From: Alistipes sp.
Lineage (GTDB): Bacteria > Bacteroidota > Bacteroidia > Bacteroidales > Rikenellaceae
Direction of reading: 5' to 3'
Length of the DNA stretch: 64,000 nucleotides
Assembly (NCBI GenBank): GCA_022767745.1
Contig: JALENN010000008.1
Span: 221,043-285,042, forward strand
Shown here: piece by piece, positions 60,355 through 64,000 of the stretch
How positions within the stretch are numbered: position 1 is the first letter of the stretch
Layout: each line of letters starts with the position of its first letter
Notes under the pieces: model-generated
The model's database searches: none
Told to the model about the DNA's origin: nothing
The model's input: only the letters and a program-made list of their open reading frames with translations
Position numbers and translations under genes: made by a program

Positions 60355-62238
60355 ATGGCTAAATCATTGAAGATACGAGATTTGACTTTGCGCGACGGGC
60401 AGCAGTCTTCATTCGCTACACGTATGACGCAGGAACAGATAAACCGTTGTCTGCCCTATTACAAGGATGCCGGTTTCTTTGCCATGGAGGTATGGGGCGG
60501 CGCCGTGCCCGACTCGGTGATGCGTTATCTGGGCGAGAACCCCTGGACGCGTCTCGAGACCATACACAAGGCTGTGGGTGACGTGTCGAAGCTGACGGCC
60601 CTTTCGCGTGGCCGCAACCTCTTCGGATATGCTCCCTACACCGACGAGATCATCGACGGCTTCTGCCGCAATGCCATCGAGAGCGGACTGGGTATCATGC
60701 GTATCTTCGATGCGTTGAACGACGTGAACAACGTAAAGTCGACGGTTAAGTATGTAAAGCAGTATGGCGGTATTGCCGATTGCGCCGTATGCTATACGGT
60801 GGATCCCAAGTACCCGCAGCCGTCGTTCTTCGAGCGTCTGTTCGGCAAGCGTGCACCGAAGCCCGTCTTCACCGACGAGTATTTTCTCGACAAGGCAAAG
60901 CAGATGGCCGCTCTGGGTGCCGACATGATCACCATCAAGGATATGTCGGGTCTGATTCCTCCCCAGCGTATCAGCCGTCTTGTGAAGATGTTCAAGCAGA
61001 ATCTCAATGTACCCATCGACTTCCACACCCACTGTACGCCGGGTTACGGTCTGGCATCGGTATTCGCCGCCATTGCCGCTGGTGTCGACGTGGTTGATAC
61101 CAACTGCTGGTGGTTCAGCGAGGGTACGGGTGCGCCCGCTCTGGAGTTCATCTATATCTTCTGCAAGAAGATGGGCATAGAGCTTGGCGTGAACATGGAT
61201 GCCGTATCGAAGATCAACGCACAGCTCAAGGACATCCGCAAGGAGCTGGAACTGTCGGTATTCGGTGCCGAGAAGCCCGCTCCCAAGGCTTTCGACCCCA
61301 TGAAGGATACCCTTCCCGCCGAGGTCGACGCGCTCTTCGACAAGGCTGTCAAGGCCGCACAGAGCGAGGATTTCGCAACGTTGCTCGACGCAAGCCAGAA
61401 GATCGAGGCTTACTTCGGTTTCCCCGCTCCCAACGAGCTGGTGCAGAAGGCCGAGATCCCGGGCGGTATGTACTCGAACATGGTGGCTCAGCTCAAGCAG
61501 CTTAAGGCCGAGGATATCCTGCCCCGCGCCATGGAGCTGATCCCGTCGGTTCGTATGTCGGCAGGTCTGCCTCCCTTGGTTACGCCCACGTCGCAGATCG
61601 TAGGCGCTCAGGCCGTGAACTGCGCCCTCGACGAGAAGGCCGGTCGCCCGATGTACACCAACAAGAGCTCGCAGTTCGTGGGTCTGGTAAAGGGCGAGTA
61701 TGGTAATACGCCCGTGCCCGTCGATCCCGAGTTCCGCTTCAAGATATGCGGTGTGCGTGAGGAGACGCCCTACGACACCTCGAAGTACAAGATGCAGCCC
61801 AACCCCGAGCTCCCCGAGGCTGGTGGCGTGAAGCTGGCAGCTAACGAGAAGGAGGTTCTCCTGCTGGAGCTCTTCCCGCTTGTTGCCAAGAACTTCCTCA
61901 CCAACGTGAAGAAGAAGGCTTACGAGGCTGCCCAGGCCGAGAAGGCCGCTCAGGCTGCCGCTGCCGCCGAGGCTAAGGCCGAGGAGGCAAAGAAGTCGGA
62001 GTATGTTATGCCTACCGATATTAAGGGCAACGCCGTGGTCGCTCCCCTGCCGGGCCGCGTGATCGAGATCAAGGTCAAGGTCGGCGACAAGGTATCGATC
62101 GGCCAGTCGGTGGTTATCCTCGACGCCATGAAGATGGAGAACTCTATCACGTCGGATTATGCAGGTGTCGTAACCCGCATCTTCGTCGAGAACGAGCAGG
62201 CCGTACCTTCGAATGCTCCTATGGTGGAGATCGGATAG
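60355..62238 (+). CDS. oadA: Biotin-dependent carboxyltransferase, oxaloacetate decarboxylase alpha/pyruvate carboxylase subunit B type
   Basis: A 627-residue enzyme. The HMGL-like TIM barrel starts IRDLTLRDGQQSSFATRM (metal Asp), with the metal-binding His pair in IDFHTHCTPGYG and the conserved Lys in ITIKDMSGLI. The PYC_OADA domain follows, then an Ala/Glu/Lys-rich flexible linker near residues 520-545. The biotinyl domain ends with DAMKMENS, with biotinylated Lys593. No beta or gamma decarboxylase gene or biotin carboxylase is adjacent. It could work with a separate partner as sodium-pumping decarboxylase or as pyruvate carboxylase B. Codon bias suggests high expression. Confidence 0.88.
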   Translation: MAKSLKIRDLTLRDGQQSSFATRMTQEQINRCLPYYKDAGFFAMEVWGGAVPDSVMRYLGENPWTRLETIHKAVGDVSKLTALSRGRNLFGYAPYTDEIIDGFCRNAIESGLGIMRIFDALNDVNNVKSTVKYVKQYGGIADCAVCYTVDPKYPQPSFFERLFGKRAPKPVFTDEYFLDKAKQMAALGADMITIKDMSGLIPPQRISRLVKMFKQNLNVPIDFHTHCTPGYGLASVFAAIAAGVDVVDTNCWWFSEGTGAPALEFIYIFCKKMGIELGVNMDAVSKINAQLKDIRKELELSVFGAEKPAPKAFDPMKDTLPAEVDALFDKAVKAAQSEDFATLLDASQKIEAYFGFPAPNELVQKAEIPGGMYSNMVAQLKQLKAEDILPRAMELIPSVRMSAGLPPLVTPTSQIVGAQAVNCALDEKAGRPMYTNKSSQFVGLVKGEYGNTPVPVDPEFRFKICGVREETPYDTSKYKMQPNPELPEAGGVKLAANEKEVLLLELFPLVAKNFLTNVKKKAYEAAQAEKAAQAAAAAEAKAEEAKKSEYVMPTDIKGNAVVAPLPGRVIEIKVKVGDKVSIGQSVVILDAMKMENSITSDYAGVVTRIFVENEQAVPSNAPMVEIG

Positions 62239-62263
62239 CGTATCAGTCCGAGTTGAGAATATG

Positions 62264-62301
62264 CGCCCCGCAATCATCGTCGATTGCGGGGTGTTTTTTT
62301 T
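62264..62301 (+). terminator. Terminator after oadA
   Basis: A ten-base stem CCCCGCAATC / GATTGCGGGG with a 6-base loop and eight T following. Confidence 0.9.
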
Positions 62302-62736
62302 GCGTTGCTGTTGTGTGGCGGGAAAATATACTTACTGCGGCGCTTGCGCTGTTAGAATGGCTGAAAATGGCCTTTGTGATGTCGATTGCATTGCGTCGTG
62401 CGTGACATATGGGAAAATGTACGGAAATGCGGCATGGTTTTACATTGTTTCCGATAGCGTGACAAGGAGTGTTGCCGTGGTGTCGTGCGATTTTTGAGCC
62501 TTTATGGCGGGAGTGTCTGTCCTTGTCGGGATACATCCAGCGCATATGTTGTCGGATTGCGTAAAAGAGGATGCCCACAGGCTGTTTTTGGGGAGAAGAG
62601 GCTTTGTAGGCCGTTTTGGCGGCTATTGGTTTGGTTATTCGATAGATGTGCGGTCGAGGAAGTATTCCGCGGATTGGGCAACCGGCAGACCTGGAATAAA
62701 AAAATGCGGTCGGATGTATATTTTTCGTGAAAAAGT
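62302..62736. other. Gene-free stretch before the tRNA pair
   Basis: About 435 bases with no convincing coding region. Short frames on either strand have unnatural composition. No hairpin-plus-T terminator or long repeat was recognised here. It may be a decayed remnant at an island edge, which is inference. Confidence 0.5.
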
Positions 62737-62767
62737 TTTGCAGGAATGAATTTTTGACTTATCTTTG
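62737..62767 (+). promoter_or_regulatory. Promoter of the tRNA-Met/tRNA-Pro pair
   Basis: TTTG at 62737-62740, 19 bases, then TATCTTTG at 62760-62767, 18 bases before the first tRNA. Confidence 0.75.
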
Positions 62768-62785
62768 CACCGCAATTAGAAACAA

Positions 62786-62859
62786 GGCGAGATAGCTCAG
62801 CTGGTCAGAGCGCATGATTCATAATCATGAGGTCGAGAGTTCAAGTCTCTCTCTCGCTA
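62786..62859 (+). tRNA. tRNA-Met-type (anticodon CAT)
   Basis: The acceptor stem is GGCGAGA / TCTCGCT, the D-arm TAGCTCAGCTGGTCAGAGC and the anticodon loop TTCATAA on CATGA/TCATG. The T-arm GAGAG-TTCAAGT-CTCTC is complete. CCA is not encoded. First pair is G-U. An initiator-type 29-31 GGG stem is absent, so this is an elongator Met or tilS-modified Ile tRNA. Confidence 0.9.
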
Positions 62860-62901
62860 CGACGCAGGGATCATCCCAGATTAAGGTCTCGGCGTTGAAT
62901 T

Positions 62902-62976
62902 CGGGATGTAGCTCAGCCCGGTTAGAGTACACGTCTGGGGGGCGTGTTGTCGCTGGTTCGAATCCAGTCATCCCGA
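62902..62976 (+). tRNA. tRNA-Pro (anticodon GGG)
   Basis: The acceptor stem is CGGGATG / CATCCCG, D-arm TAGCTCAGCCCGGTTAGAG. The anticodon loop is CTGGGGG on CACGT/GCGTG with one G-U pair. The T-arm is GCTGG-TTCGAAT-CCAGT. CCA is not encoded. It follows tRNA-Met by 42 bases. Confidence 0.9.
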
Positions 62977-62985
62977 CAAACCGAA

Positions 62986-63025
62986 AAGCCTTGATATTCA
63001 GTCGAATATCGAGGCTTCTTCTTTT
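62986..63025 (+). terminator. Terminator after the tRNA pair
   Basis: AAGCCTTGATATTC pairs with GAATATCGAGGCTT (one G-U), followed by CTTCTTTT. Confidence 0.75.
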
Positions 63026-63258
63026 CATCCCTACCCCATCTCTGCCGTCGGTGGAACACAAGTGGAACATGGATTGTCAGAATCTTATAGATAACCATTT
63101 CCGGAGGTAAATATTTTGTTATTAATTCATTACGTTTCATATAATAGCTTCGGACGACAGATAATAAATTTTATCGGGTTTATGGCTTCGTGGGATGAAA
63201 CAGCATTAAAATGCCCATTAATTGCATTTTGTTGTGAATGTATGTCTCGATTGGTGTC

Positions 63259-63657
63259 TTACCTTATTTTGGGTTCCGCGATGAGCACTCGCAGCGATAA
63301 TTTATCTCGGTCTAAAGTTCTGTCTTGGCTATACTCCCAAGTTATATTTGCCTGAGGATCGGATTGTTGTATGATGGTTAGTATTTGATTGAGGATGTCG
63401 AGACATTCCCACGCATCGGAGTTGTGGCCAATTTTCATGACGATGTCTTGATTTGTGCGTGTTGGTAAAGATTTTAGTTTGTCATGCAGCTGTTTGATTA
63501 TATCTGAGGCGTCCCCTTTGATTGTAATCATTGAGCAGTTATCCGTGCTGTCCAATATTCTATCAAAGTTTTTTTGCGAGATTTGTGTTAGATGATCCTC
63601 AAACGTGCTTTGTTTCAGCATGAGGTGTCTGCGGATTTTGTCTTTTTCGTTCTTCAT
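63259..63657 (-). CDS. Small protein with FtsZ-C-terminal-like half, AT-rich
   Basis: A 132-residue protein starting MKNEKDKIRRHL (63657). An in-frame start 33 bases upstream seems less likely. A basic helical N-terminus (FEDHLTQISQKNFDRIL) is followed by ITIKGDASDIIKQLHDKL. Then comes IVMKIGHNSDAWECLDILNQI, followed by DPQANITWEYSQD and LSLRVLIAEP. The order of strand, helix, DP-ANI-W and D-LRV-IA resembles the C-terminal domain of FtsZ. The GTPase domain is absent. It is divergent from hsdM and AT-rich, typical of accessory DNA. Function unknown. Confidence 0.6.
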   Translation of the reverse strand: MKNEKDKIRRHLMLKQSTFEDHLTQISQKNFDRILDSTDNCSMITIKGDASDIIKQLHDKLKSLPTRTNQDIVMKIGHNSDAWECLDILNQILTIIQQSDPQANITWEYSQDRTLDRDKLSLRVLIAEPKIR

Positions 63658-63802
63658 ATGGCGTTTTATTGTTTTGCTATGTGGAAGCATACGAGTTAAT
63701 GTGCTTGTGTGAGAATAGCCATACGCATATTTTCAATGAAAACTTGCATGTCATTCCCCAAAAACAGCTATCTTTACTCGAAATATTCTTTCCCAATTAC
63801 CT

Positions 63803-64000
63803 ATGGCAACCATGAATACGGCCGATATCGGCTTCGAGAAGGAGATCTGGCGCGCTGCAGACAAGATGCGCGGCAATATCGACGCGTCGGAATACAAGTC
63901 CGTCGTGCTGGGTCTGATCTTCCTGAAATACATTTCCGACAAGTTCGAGACCAAATACCGCCAGCTCGTCGACGAGGGCGAGGGCTTCGAGGAGGACAAG
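63803..64000 (+). CDS. hsdM: Type I restriction-modification methyltransferase subunit, N-terminus
   Basis: The frame begins at ATG 63803 (MATMNTADIGFEKEIWRAAD) and is open to the window end, giving 66 residues. KMRGNIDASEYKSVVLGLIFLKYISDKFETKY is the highly conserved N-terminal helical region of HsdM-type DNA adenine methyltransferases. The catalytic NPPF lies beyond the window. hsdS and hsdR are expected downstream. A loose -7 element, TATCTTTA, is at 63770-63777. The gene is GC-rich compared with its divergent neighbour. Confidence 0.92.
   Translation, partial: MATMNTADIGFEKEIWRAADKMRGNIDASEYKSVVLGLIFLKYISDKFETKYRQLVDEGEGFEEDK

Noticed and set aside
60409..62277. A 622-codon minus-strand frame opposite oadA
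   Set aside because: The translation is Leu/Gly/His-rich without domain logic, and the plus-strand enzyme is unambiguous.
62243..62749. Several short frames between oadA and the tRNA genes
   Set aside because: They start inside the terminator or lack spacing and composition of real genes.
1..64000. Insertion sequences, integrases or phage structural genes
   Set aside because: No transposase, integrase or phage-like gene and no long terminal inverted repeats were recognised anywhere in the window.

Overview
The window reads as chromosomal DNA from a GC-rich member of the Bacteroidota. An Alistipes or other Rikenellaceae-like gut bacterium is the best guess, inferred from style and not from any search. 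The main support is the promoter type: at least fifteen genes are preceded by the phylum-specific -7 element TAnnTTTG, several with a TTG or TTTG about 19-20 bases upstream. The gene content agrees: exported sugar-active enzymes, DUF1080 and DUF4832 proteins, a TPR-HTH membrane regulator, OMP_b-brl_3 type barrels and SSS symporters.

Layout. 1-2110 (minus): a truncated GH71/99-like protein and a Tat-type DUF4832 protein. 2379-8831 (plus): a murTKQ-like amino-sugar uptake and recycling operon (SSS symporter, BadF-type kinase, MurQ), a C69 dipeptidase, a 46-residue membrane peptide and dihydrolipoamide dehydrogenase. 8907-10745 (minus): TruA and an exported beta-helix protein. 10962-12641: two AT-rich orphan exported genes linked to a 32-base direct repeat. 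12875-18140 (minus): an operon of tandem-domain GH43 protein, esterase and DPP IV-like S9 peptidase. 18379-23472: two DUF1080 proteins, a small conserved-looking protein, a zinc-type ABC ATPase and binding protein without a permease, and a GLPGLI-like protein. 23657-26779: Ogt, a maltose-type acetyltransferase, a CPBP protease and an alpha/beta hydrolase.

26891-28380: an XRE regulator behind an AT-rich 640-base intergenic region carrying about nine copies of the dyad TTACAnnTGTAA, then a HIT protein. 28660-32908 (minus): bcp, recA, rel and a small membrane protein in tight succession. 32986-37000 (minus): zinc ribbon, WYL regulator, STM3941-like protein, LUD protein and DnaA. 37344-41357 (plus): phosphosugar mutase, then a BlaI/M56 sensor pair with two abutting 20-base operators over its promoter. 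41431-50781 (minus): double SGNH hydrolase, O-methyltransferase, M16 peptidase, UvrA, YigZ, signal peptidase I and DapB. 51067-60212: a membrane protein, tRNA-Lys, YbaK, an outer-membrane barrel, a TPR-HTH regulator overlapping a BASS transporter, YqeY and a second SSS symporter. 60355-62238 (plus): a biotin-dependent carboxyltransferase. The right edge has tRNA-Met and tRNA-Pro, then AT-rich accessory DNA with a small protein whose C-terminal half resembles the FtsZ C-terminal domain, divergent from the start of a type I restriction hsdM.

Most of the window is housekeeping and carbohydrate or peptide scavenging. The parts most likely to hold something new are the XRE operator array with its possible small transcript, the BlaI/M56 pair with its unusual sensor tail, and the tRNA-flanked edge with the FtsZ-like fragment beside hsdM.
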